Assembly (NCBI RefSeq): GCF_027887165.1
Contig: NC_077228.1
Coordinates: 107,272,043-107,336,042, forward strand
Length of the DNA stretch: 64,000 nucleotides
Direction: 5' to 3'
Source: Monodelphis domestica
Taxonomy: Eukaryota > Chordata > Mammalia > Didelphimorphia > Didelphidae
In this document: one piece after another, positions 24,301-36,300 of the stretch
How the letters are laid out: each line of letters starts with the position of its first letter
Numbering within the stretch: position 1 is the first letter of the stretch
Made by a program: the position numbers and the translations under genes
Notes under the pieces: generated by a model
What the model was told of the DNA's origin: nothing
Seen by the model: the letters and a program-made list of their open reading frames with translations, nothing else
The model's database searches: none

Positions 24301-27158
24301 GGGTGGGTTGGAAGTAAGGGAGGCATAGAAGCATGGAATCATGGCTAGAGGCAGGAGGACCAAGGTCCAAATGCACAAGGGATAGAGCACCAAACTTGGA
24401 GTTGGGGGGACCTGGGTTCAATTCTGGCCTCAGATACTTCTTAATTGTGTGATCCTGGGCAAATTACTTAACCCCTATTGCCTAGCCCTTACTACTCTTC
24501 AGCTTTGGAACCAATACCCAATATTGATGCTAGGACAGAAGGTAAGGGTTAAAAAAACATTCTGCCTCTTACCATAAGGGGGTGATATGAACAAGGCACA
24601 GCCTTTCCAGGCCTCAGTTTCTTCTTCTGTAAAATGAAAGGATTGTCCTCCTTGGTCTGTAAGCTCCCTTCCAGCTCTAAATCTATGATCCTGTAAATTA
24701 ATTGTCTATCTTTAGAGATGCTTCCACAATAAGCTGCTCTGTTAGCCATCTCGCTTCTCCACATTTAATCTGCCACCTCAGTTCATGGAGAGGAGGTTTA
24801 TGAGAGAGCCTCTCTCTTAGGGAATGGAACTGGAATAAAGAAGGCGAAATAAGTGGAGTTGGGGTGGTCCACAGTCAGGATAATAATTGGGGTCACTAGT
24901 GTCTCCATGTAGTACAATGGAAAGATTAGGTTTGTCCTAAAACAAATAAAAAACCTTGGGCCAAAATCCCAATTCTGCCCCATAGAAAGCATATAATCTT
25001 TATGCAAATCACCTAACCTTTTGGACAGAACTTGCTCATCTATGTATGAGGTGATTGGATTAGGTGATTTCTAAAGTGCCTTTTAGTTCTTAATATTCTC
25101 TGATTTTTTTCACCCTCCCTCATTTTCTTCTTTTTCTCTTTCCCTGAGGAGAGGCTTAGAGTAAATACTTCCCTAAAGCACCTTGGTACAGTGGGAAAAG
25201 CAATGGATTTAGAGTCAAGAGTTTCTGGGATCAAAGCCCACTTTTGCCAATTCTCGTCTGTTTAACCTTGGAGAAGTAATTTCATCTCTCTAAGCCTCAA
25301 GTGGCTTCATCTGTAAAATGGGTGGACCAAATGGCGTCTAAGCTTCCTTCTATCTAAATATATGGTCTATAATTTGAATTCCCTAATAAGAGTTGGGAAC
25401 TCATAGAACTCTAGATATGGAGAAAGCAGTCATTTCCTTGACTGGCTGGAAGTAAAAGCATCAAACGCTTTGTCCTCAGACCATAGGCACAGAAGCTTCC
25501 TACATGTGTCCTGGAGTTGTCACATCTAGGGAACTCACATGGGGGGGTCTCTTTCCCTTCAGCAGGTCAACATGCCTTATGTCATGATCCCTGCGTTCCC
25601 TCCCAGCCACCAGCCCATGCCTGTCACCCCTGACTCCCAGCTGGCACTACCTATTCAGCCCATTCCTTGTAAACCAGGTAAGTGAGAGATACCAAGAGGA
25701 AGGTTGGGAGTTTCAGAACCAGACCTAGTTCTGAGAAGGAAAGGTGATCTCTGGGGGGAACATTGCAAATCTGGAGATGTTGGTTCTATGCCTGGTACTA
25801 CCATTGACTTATGCATTCCTTAGCTTCCTGGGGTCTCAGTTTCTTCGTCACTCCAATAAGCATGAGAAGCATTTCCCTGTGTATTTATTTCACAGCAGAT
25901 GGAGGGAACCAAATGAAGTCATTCATTCATCCAGTGAATATTACTGAGCACCTGCCATGTGATCACTGTCCTAAAGGAGCTGATGGTCTATAATAATATC
26001 TACCCAATTTCAATTTAGGTCAGATATCCCCATTTTACAAATGAATAAATAGAGACTTGAGACAGGAAATGACTTGCCCAGGGCTACATAACTGATAAAT
26101 AGAAGCTCTGGGATTAACATCCCTACTTCTTCTGACTCTAGCACTAGTGCCCTTTTGGAAAATGCCATAGAAAATATATAGGAAGAGTAGCTAGGATAGA
26201 GTATCAGACCTAGAATTGGGAGGACCTCAGATATTTCCTAGCTGTGTGACTTTGGGCAAGTCACTTAACCTCAGTTGCCTAGTCCTTGCAACTCTTCTGT
26301 CTTAGAACTGATACTAAGACAGAAGGTAAGGGTTTTTAAGGAGGGGAGGGAGAGAGGGAGGCAGAAATGAAGGAAGGAAGAAAGAAAGAAAAAGGGAGGG
26401 AGGGAAAGAAGAAGAGAGGGAAGAAGGAAAAGGAGAGGTGGAAGGAAGGGAGGAAGAAAAAGAGATGGAAGGGAGGGAGGGAGGAAGGAAAAGGAGAGAT
26501 GGAAGGAAGGAAGAAAAGGAGAAATGGAAGGAAGAGGAGAGATGGAGGGAAGAAAGAAAAAGGAGTGAAGGAAGGAAAGAAAGAAAAGGAGGGAAGGAAG
26601 GAATGAAGGAAGGAGGGAAGCTAGAAAGAAAGGAAGGGGAAAGGAAACACAGGAAAGAGTTGGATAAGAAGACTAAGAAGCAATCTAACATAGTGGAAAG
26701 AATGTCAGCAAAGTAGTTAAAGGACTTCAGTTCAAATCCCACCCTGGCACTTCCCTATATGACTATGAGTGAATCATTTAACTTCCCCCAGAGCTGAGAT
26801 CTGTCAGTAATGTTCCTTCTATCTCTAAATGGACCTATGGTCTGGTGCCATCATTTGCTTTACAAATAGAAGGAGCTGTTTCTCTCCTGGCTTCTGGGGC
26901 CATTAGGGTCAACATGAGGATTTGATCCAGCCTGAAATTCTGTCTCTTGTATCTCCAAGCATATCATTTCCTCCTTTCCTGGTTTTAGCTGCTCCACTAG
27001 TCATGCCGATCCCCACAACTGCCCCCTGAAGGACTCTACATGAGTAATACATAAACTTGGTTCCCCATATCTGCCTTATCCCCTGCCTGCCCCACAGACA
27101 GACAGACTGACACAAAGACAGACAGACAGACAGACACAGACAGACAGACAGACAGACA

Positions 27159-27206
<48 letters not shown>

Positions 27207-30200
27207 GCCCCATAGAAATCTAGCCCATGGAGATAAAGGAGGAAAAGGAAAGAGAGGCAGAGAGAGGGTGGAGAGGCAGTTCCTGGTGGAAGGAGAGTGA
27301 TTCGAATTCCTGATGGCTCACTGGCTAATTTCCTTTCAGCCTTGATTGTGGGTCAGCTGGTCAGTGATTGAGGGGAAGTGCTTGCCGCCCATACCTGGCA
27401 CTTGGAAATGACCTACGAAGAAGGCTAGGCTATGCTTTATTTTTTTGTTTTAAAAGAAAATTCTTTTGTTATAAAGCTGGCATTGAAATACAACCAATCA
27501 AACCTGCATAGCAACTATTTACATTGAAATGAATTCATCTGGGTATAAAGCATGGTGGAATGTTTGCCTCCCCTCACTCATAACATCAGGATTCTTTGTC
27601 CAATCACTCCCATTTACTGGACTCCCTGGGGCAGGCGGGTAGTGAATGTGTACTACTACCTGTTCTTTTCATTTAGTGCTATTTCATACAGCTTTTTCCA
27701 GATTTTTGGGTATTCCTCATTCTTGTTGGCCTTAATTGTATTATTCCATTACGTGAAAGTACCACAATTTCTTTAATCAGTGCTCCATTGTTGGACATTT
27801 AGATTGCTTTCAGAGCTCTGTTGCAGTTTTTGATATTTTACAATTACATATATTGCTGCTACAAAAATATTTGTAAAGATAGCTTTTTTAAAAAAAAAAA
27901 TCTTTACCTTCTGTTTTAGAATCAATACTGTGTATTGGTTCCAAGCCAGAAGAGTGGTAAGGGCTAGACAATGGGGGTAAGTGACTTGCCCAGGGTTATA
28001 CATCTGGGAAGTGTCTGAGGCCACATTTGAACTCAGCACCTCCCATCTCCATACCTGGTGCTCTATCCATTGAGCCACCTACTTACCCCCAGACTTTTCA
28101 ATTTTTAAAAAGTTGGGTGTGGTGGCTCGTGCCTGTAAGCCTCATCACTGAGCAGCTGATGGATCATTGAGTTCTGCAGCGAGGCCAGGGCCAGATCTGG
28201 GGTCCTTGTGAGTGGGGGGGGGGGAGGGAAGGGAAGAACCACGGGAGAAAAGGGCTACAAAACCAATGAAGAAAGGGCAAACCAGCCAGCAGTGGGATAT
28301 AGCCCAGGAATGGCTGCCCTCCTTCTAGCCTGGGCAGGATTGGGAAACTTAGCCTCAAAAAAAAAACAACAAAAGAAGTAAACTTTTTTTTTTTTTGAGG
28401 CAAACAAGGTTAAGTGACTTGTTCAGGATCAAATTGCTACTAAGTGACTGAAGCTGGATTTGAACTCATATTTGCCTGACTCAAACCCAGAATTCTACCC
28501 AGTGTGCCATATTGCTGTTTTTACAAATAAAAAAAATTTTTAAAGAGCTGTAAAAGAGGGCAGTTAGGGTGGCTCAGTGGATAGAAAGCCAGGCCTGGAA
28601 GAAGGTCCTGGGTTCAAATGTGGCCTCAGATATTTCTTAGCTGTGTGACCCTGGACAAGTCACTTCATCTGAATTGGCTAACCCTTATTGCTCTTCTGCC
28701 TTGGAACTGATACTTAGTATTGTTTCTAAGATAGAAGGTAAGGGTTTTTTTAAAAGACCTGTAAAACGGCCTCAGCCACTTCCCAGCTGTGTGACCCTGG
28801 GCAAGTCACTTGACCCTCATTGCCTAGCCCTTACCACTCTTCTGCCTTGGAGCCAAAACACAGTATTGACTCCAAGACGGAAGGTAAGGGTTTAAAAAAA
28901 AAAAGACCTGTAAAAGCACCAGATATTATTATAGTTCTCCTATATATATAGCACCCATCCATGAAATAGCCCCCTCCAAAAAAAGAAATAGATTTTTACA
29001 TGGAGGTCTCTTGGCAAGGGTGACCAAGTATGATGTAAGTAACATAGTCACCAAGTACTGGGAGTTCACTCCATAAAGGTGAAACCCATAGGGATTAGTC
29101 AAAGAAGGATTTCTGGAAGAGGCACACTTTAAATTATTTTAAATAATGTTTTAAATGATGATTATTATAAATTAATCTTAAATGAATTATATTTCTATAT
29201 AATATATAATCATAAAATTAAATTATAAATTAATGCTATAATATAAATATATTGAATCAACATAATAACAAATACATATATAATGATATATAACAATATA
29301 GTAATATAATAAATTCATATAATAAAAAATAAATAATCTTTTAAATAAAAGGGACACAGACTATGAGGTTTGCTTGTTAGGATGATTCCACAAGTTTTTC
29401 CAGATTCCTAAGTTAACGAGAGGCCCTTAAGCCCCTATTAAATTATTAATAAATCTTAAAAGTGCAGCACTTATCCTGTCACTCCATGACTCAAAAGTTA
29501 TCAGTGTCAACTTTTAAAAAAATAAATTTTATTTCATTTATTAATTTAATTCATTTATCTATAAAATAAAACCCAAACTCTTTAACATGATCATTTAATT
29601 TAAGACCCAGAGCTCTTTGCTCCATCCTACACAGACTCTAGAAACAGAAACATTTTGATATCATCTCTCCAACTCCCTTGTTTTATAGAGAAAGACACTG
29701 AGGCCAAGGGTGGTAAAGTGTCTTTTTTAAATCGTAAGGGTGGAAAGTCAGGATTTGAACTCAGATCCTCTGACTCCACATTCAATGTTCTTTCCACTCA
29801 AAACTGTCTTTGCCTTTCCTTTACCCCTCTGAATATATTCTTGCCCTTTTGCTCGTGTTGAAGGAAATGTTGGCTGACCTTCATGTTCTATGGTCAGAAC
29901 TCTATGCATCCTTCAAGGCCCAGCTTAGATGATCCTCTTGTCTTTGCAGCCATCTCAGATCTTCCCAAGCAGCAGTCACAGTGCTGGGAGTGAGGACCAG
30001 GAGGAACCTTAGAGTTCATCTTTTGTAATTTCAGTTCTGGCTACTCAACAGCTCTGGGTTTTCATCTCTTTTTTGGCATCCACCGTTTGCTGCTTTGTGT
30101 TATTGTTTCAGTCTTGTCTGTCTCCCCAAGCAGACTGTAAGCTCCTTGAGGGCAGGAACCGGGTCTTATTTTTCTCTTTGTATCCCCTTCGATGCCTTGC

Positions 30201-30311
30201 ACACTCAAAAAGTGTTTGTTGAATGAATGAATGAATACATCAGTTCTGGTGAGGCTGAGGTGTTTCAAACGTTGCCTAGAGTTCTTGGGTGTTTGTATGT
30301 GGCTGTGTAGG

Positions 30312-30368
<57 letters not shown>

Positions 30369-33300
30369 TCATGATCAGGGGCCCTGGCTGGCTTCTCAGC
30401 CCCTGGGAGGGAGAACTGCTCAAGGCCAACCGGAGACGAGAGCCCAGATCCTCCGTCTGTCCATCTGTGCTGGCCGCTGATAGCCCTCGTCAAGCAGGGT
30501 CTCTGCTGTTCTATGCTCATCCAGGACTTTTCTCCTTGCCGCCTTTTCCACAGTGGAGTACCCGCTGCAGCTGCTGCACAGCCCCCCTACCCCTGCTGTG
30601 AAGAGGCCTGGGGCTGTCTCTGCCCACCACCCGCTCCAGGTACTATGGACCTCCCCCCAAAGAACCACCAACAGAAAAAACCCTGGGATCGGGGAAGGGA
30701 TAAACTGGGAGAGAGGTTCAGTCAGCCTGCTCCAGCCACCCCCCTCCATGACTTGCTGGGCCAGGGACAGTGACCATAGCCAGGGAAGGAAGCTGGCCTG
30801 GACCCTGGCCATTTCCTGGCGCTCCCTGGGAAGGAACCAGGGATGGATGGAGACATCTACTCATCTCCTGCTCCCTGGTGTTCTTGCTCTCTCTTTGGGT
30901 GGGTGGGTGTGTAGGAGGCAATGCAAAGTGCTAAGAGAGGCGAATAACAAAATTGGGAAGATTCAATCAGTTATAGTCATTTACTTATTCTCAAATTCTT
31001 TTTATTTTATTTTATTCTCCCCCTATAATTATATATAAAACCAGTTCCTAACATTTAAAAAAAAATTGAGTCCCAAAGTCTTTGTTTCTTTCCCTTTCCT
31101 CCCTCCTTCCCCAAATCTCTTATCCTTACTGTCTATACTCTTCTGACATCCGGCCATTAGGCACATTCCCTTTCTCTCCTGTGTGCTGTCCATCCCTGGT
31201 TTTGTGTAATTTGAAGCCCGTCTCCCTTACTGTCTTTCTGTCTGGGTATTTGAATCTGTCCCTCTACTGCTCCCTCCGTGTTTCCTTCTAGACAGATCTC
31301 TTGTCTCCAGTTCATTCACCCCCTTCCTCTCTGTTTCTGTCTCGATTTCCCCTAGGAGTCTTCACAGCCTCTGAACTTGACAGCCAAGCCCAAAGGTCCG
31401 GAGCTGCCCAACACTTCTAGCTCCCCCAACCTGAAGATAAGCACTTGTGGTCCCCTCCCCTCCAACCATGGGGCTCCCACCCGGGACCTCCAAGCCAGCC
31501 CACCCAGCCTGCCTCTAGGTATGCTCTCTGTCTACGCACCTCTTTATTCATCCCGCTTGTCCTCCCACCTTCTCCTCCCTCCATATCCCAGGGGAGCCCA
31601 ATAGGATAGAAAGTAAGATGGCATGAGAAGAAGTACACTGGCCTGGCAGGCTTGACCGCTAGGACTGATGTTTAGCTGCAAAGCTGCCAATTATTATGAG
31701 GATTAAATGATAATAAATGTATAAAGTGATTTGCAGTCTTAAAACCACTATGCAAATGTTAGCTATTATTGGCCATCATCATCTATTGTATATGTAATAT
31801 ATTATATATGTAATCCATTATATATCCATGTATCTAATTGATTTGTTATTAGATATTTAATACTATTTATTGTTTATACTTAATGATTAATGATAATAAT
31901 TATATGATCTTGACCAAATCATTTCCTTTTTCTGGATCTCAAGTTTTTCACCTGCAAAATTGGCTTGATATTCAGTGAGTCTATGTCTCTTCAAGACCAC
32001 CCTTTTCAGTCTTTTAAAGTGATTTCCTTGTCCCTTCATGGTCGCCACAAATGTGACAAGGAAATCACTTTAAAAGACTGATATATATTAATTTAAGGTC
32101 GCCAAGGAATTCAGCTATGGAATTCCTAAATGAAAACTCAAGTCAGCCGTCAACCTTTTATGGAGTTTAATTACAAACAGGAGGAAGAAAGGTATTAGAG
32201 ATAGAGAGAGAGAGGGAGAGAGAAAGGGGAGAGAAGGGAATAGGGCTTAAATACCCCCTCTGTTTAGGCTGGGCCAAAAGGCCCAAGCCCTTAGATAGCT
32301 GAGGCAAAGAAAAGAGATCAGTCCCTATCACTGACCAAAATGGAGAAACAGTCTCAGGGGCCTCCACCTCCAGCTTCCTTCAGAGCCAGCTTCTCAGAGC
32401 ACAACCTCTCAGAGCAAAAAACCTCTCCAACCAACCCCCAGTCCTCAGACCCCGCTATCTTTAAGGAAACCATCCAAGTTCCCTCCCCTCAGTTCTCACA
32501 TCTACCAATCACTGTCCATCAATTTCCCTGTGCCAATGGAGGCTCTAGCTTAACCCAGGACCGCCCAGAGGTCTCTGGCTTTGCACATGTCTGTTGAAGG
32601 TCATATTCTCAAATAATTAAATCTTGATCTATGCTGCAGCCCTTCCTAAATCCTGTTAGGACTGAGTAGGGTGGAAATTGTATTTTCCAAGACCTGGTTC
32701 TGTCATTCCAAGTATCTCTATTGTATCAATTCTAAAATCAATCATGACTCAAAGAACCTCCTATTCTATGCTTAAGCATAGGTCAAAGCCCTTTCCATTG
32801 TTCAGCAAAAGGTTTCTGTCCTACAGTAATCTTAAGAAGGGAGGAGGAGGAACCTCCCATGCCAATGGGGTTCACATTCCAATAGAGTTCCCACTATCAG
32901 TAGGAAATTCCCTACAAGCATGAAACCTTCCAATGGTGAAATTTCCAACATTCACAAGTCTAAGAAATTTTAAGGTTTACAGACACCACTTCCCCATGTT
33001 GGAAGTCCCAGATGCCCCTATAACCCATTTACAAGGCCATGGGATAGAAACAGAAGAAGGAGGCTTATTTCTCTGAGGGAAGGATTCTACATTTGCTGAT
33101 CTTGGCTTTGCTCTTCCTTCTCTTCTCCCATACTCAAGGCTTTCTGGGTGAGGGGGATGCCATCACCAAAGCTATCCAGGATGCCCGGCAGCTGCTGCAT
33201 GGCCACAGTGGGCCCATTGAGAGCTCTCCTAATGCCTCTTACAGGAAGGTAAGGACTTCTGGTCCCTAAGGCGCATAGAATAGGGCACGGATCAATTGGA

Positions 33301-36300
33301 CACAGGTACTTGACTATTCTGATTTGAGGATTAAAGGATAATTAAGAGAAAAAAACAGTGTGTGACGTGATGGGTATAGAGCTGGCCTCAGAGTGGGGAA
33401 GTCCTCAATTCAAGTTCTACCTGTTACATTTGTTGGCTGTGTGACCTTTGATGAGTTATAATAACTTCTCAGGCATTCTCTTAGCACTTTTAGTTGCGTA
33501 GAGATTGCCAACTAAGTTAAAGTTAGTTTGGTTTCCTCTTCTGGGAGTGCGCTATACCCATAAAATCACACATCTAGTCCCTATTATTCATAGGAGGATG
33601 TGAGAAGAAAAGAAAGGTTAGGGAATGAATGAGACAGTTTTAAGGTTTGGAAGAAGTGGGGGGCTGCTGAAGCAATGGGCATTATTCCTAGAGGACCCTC
33701 TCTGTCTCCCTAGGACCTCATCAACCTGGACTCATCCCCAGCCAAGGATCGGCTGGAAGAGAGCTGTGGGCACCAGCTAGATGAGACCATGCTGAGCTGT
33801 GACATGGATGGTACGGTCCCCCCAGGTTACAAGGGGATCAGGGAGTTCTCATTCCCAGTCATTTCCTAGTGGAGTCCCCAGATGAGACCTGGGATGGAAA
33901 GGCGGCAGAGGGTGGGTTTGGGATTGGACCCATCTTTGTATCTCTGCTGTCTCTGTTTCCTCTGTCCATCTGTGGGCAGTTTCTCTTTGTTTTTCTCCTT
34001 TTCTGTGGTTTCAATGTGTTCCCCTCTGGCTCTGCTGTCTGTACGTCTTAACAATATCTCTGTGTGTGTCCTCCCCATCCCTATCATTTTTAAAAAAATC
34101 TGCCTTGGAATCAATACTGTGTATTGGTTCCAAGGTTCCATTGGTTCCAGTACTGTGTATTGGCTCCAAGGCAGAAGAGTGGTAAGGGCTAGGCAATGGG
34201 GGTCAAGTGACTTGCCCAGGGTCACACAGCTGGGAAGTATCTGAGGCCAGGTTTGAACCCAGGACCTCCCATCTCTAGGCCTGGCTCTCAATCCACTGAG
34301 CTATCCAGCTGCCCCCCATTCCTATCATTTTTGATTCACTCATTCTTCTTCTCTTCACCCTTCTCTTCACCCTCTCTTCTTATACTGCCAGGCTCAGGAC
34401 TCTTATAGACCAAAATCTCAAGAGTCCTTCTGAGTCCTGATGGATCTTGCCCATGGCCAGAGACCTGGTCCTGGGGGAAATGGAGCAAAGTGGGGTGCCT
34501 ATCTCCCTCAGATCGCTTAGTGAAAAAGAAGGGGCAAAGCACCACTTTAGAAATGCACTTTCAGGGTTGGAAAAGACCTCAAGGGTTGGATCAACCTTTC
34601 CTGAATGGGAATATGCCCTCTACGCTATCCCTCATCTCTGATCTAATATCCTCCAGTGCCCCCTCAAGCCACCCATTACCCTTCCTCCCACCCACCCATG
34701 TCTCTCCACTCCCTTTCTGGGGGTAGGAAAGTAGACCAACTCTCGTTTCTATCCCACCCCACCCCTCCCAGGCTCCCGACACTTCCCCGAGTCCCGGAAC
34801 AACAATCACATTAAGAGGCCCATGAACGCCTTCATGGTGTGGGCCAAGGATGAACGGCGGAAGATCCTCCAAGCCTGTCCCGACATGCATAACTCCAGCA
34901 TCAGCAAGATTCTCGGTGAGCGATCCCCATCAGTGGCAGTGGGGCACGAGGAGTGCCTGGTGGCGGTTTTTTGGCTTCCTTTGGTTTCTTGCCTGGTTGT
35001 CCTATGCATTGTTTTGTTTGCTTGGTGCACCTATCCCAGACCCGCCTCCTATTGCCTCTATTCAGGTGCCCATAGAGATGCCAGTCTGACTGGGGGAGGG
35101 GGGAGTCCACCGCTGGACTAGACCCCACGTGCAGTGTGCGGGTGTGGGGAGGGCAGAGCCAGGGTTGGGCTCGCACCAGGCTGATGGGAGCTGGGCACTG
35201 ACACGGGGATCTGGGTGCTAGGCTCCCGCTGGAAGTCCATGACAAACCAGGAGAAGCAACCCTACTACGAGGAACAGGCACGGCTGAGCCGGCAGCACCT
35301 GGAGAAGTATCCTGACTACAAGTATAAGCCTCGGCCCAAGCGCACGTGCATCGTGGAGGGCAAGCGACTACGAGTGGGGGAGTACAAGGCCCTGATGAGG
35401 AACCGGCGCCAGGACGCGAGGCAGAATTACGTGATCCCGTGAGCCTCCTGTCCCCCCTCCCTGCCTCCTTCCCCACTTTGGCCAGTTGAGCCACCCAGGA
35501 AAGAGGAGAATGGAATTCTCAGCTCTACCATGTCTGAGCGAGTGTAACGGGGATGGGGCAGATGGGGAATTCTACATTGCACCCAAGACTTTGAGCTAGA
35601 AGGATCATCCATCATTGGCACCCTCATTGAAAGGAAACTGCGATTATCTAAGCCCATTACCCTCATTTGGCAGTTGTGTAAACTGAGGCCCAGAGGGGAA
35701 GTACCTTGCCCAAGATCACACATGTTGTAAGTGGAAGAATCAAGATTCAAACCCAGGCCCTCTTACTCCAGAGCCAGGAAACTGGGTTTCTGTTTCTTCC
35801 CTTGTAAAATGAGGGAGTTGGACTAGGTCTCTTTCCACCTCTTGCCACTGTGTCCTGCGAATGTGTGACTACATGGATTGGTATGTTGGCAAATGTGGAA
35901 TACCAGACTCTCCAAAAAAACAGTATACACAATTTAAAGTTTAACCTACATGTACATTTTCTCCGTGACTTCCAAGTCTAAACAGTCAACAAAATAATAA
36001 ATCAAGCCCTGATTAGCAGAGTTTGCTGATTTCTGAGGTGTAAATGATTCAGCTTGAAAATTTAACCATCAGGGCAGTTTGGTGGCTCAGTGTAATAGAG
36101 ATCCAGGCCTGGAGATGGGGCATCCTGGCTTCAAATCTGGCTTTAGATACTTCCTACCTTTGTGACCCTGGACAAGTCATTTCCCCATTTCCTTGCCCTT
36201 ACTGCTCTTCTGCCTTGGAACCAATACACAGTATTAATTCTAAGATGGAAGCAAAGAATTTTATTTAAAAAAAAAAAGAAAGAAAGATCACTGCGTTGGA

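Larger units (their letters stand above)
25678..30553. other. SOX13 intron between coding exons 6 and 7
   Basis: 4.9 kb containing a SINE-seeded GGAA array, a GACA/CA microsatellite, an antisense LINE piece, SINEs, the 7SL-derived element, an AT-rich block (29130-29345), a MIR-like region (29650-29800) and a long TG tract. 29345-29650 and 29860-30300 show no recognised element. Confidence 0.7.
31519..33138. other. SOX13 intron between coding exons 8 and 9
   Basis: A MIR-like piece (31890-32005) and AT-rich DNA (31780-31900) precede the second solo LTR (32052-32981). The last 150 bases are unique. Confidence 0.65.

Noticed and set aside
26314..26742. 142-residue Ser/Phe/Pro frame and Lys/Glu/Arg frames on the other strand
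   Set aside because: Low-complexity translation of the GGAA array and SINE tail.
28674..28895. Recurring short frame with [23 protein letters not shown] sequence, also at 33.9, 36.1, 27.8 and 10.5 kb
   Set aside because: It is the form-B SINE consensus translated; repeated wherever the SINE occurs.
30553..31038. 161-residue frame starting in SOX13 exon 7
   Set aside because: Only the first part is exon 7 (in another or extended frame). It reads through a good donor at 30639 and homology stops there.
19705..32981. The two LTRs as the ends of one provirus
   Set aside because: The sequence between them contains four SOX13 exons and no retroviral genes; each is a separate solo LTR.
34901..35494. 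197-residue antisense frame, the longest in the window
   Set aside because: It lies opposite SOX13 exon 12 and its introns. Its length is explained by GC-rich coding sequence read backwards, and there is no recognisable domain.
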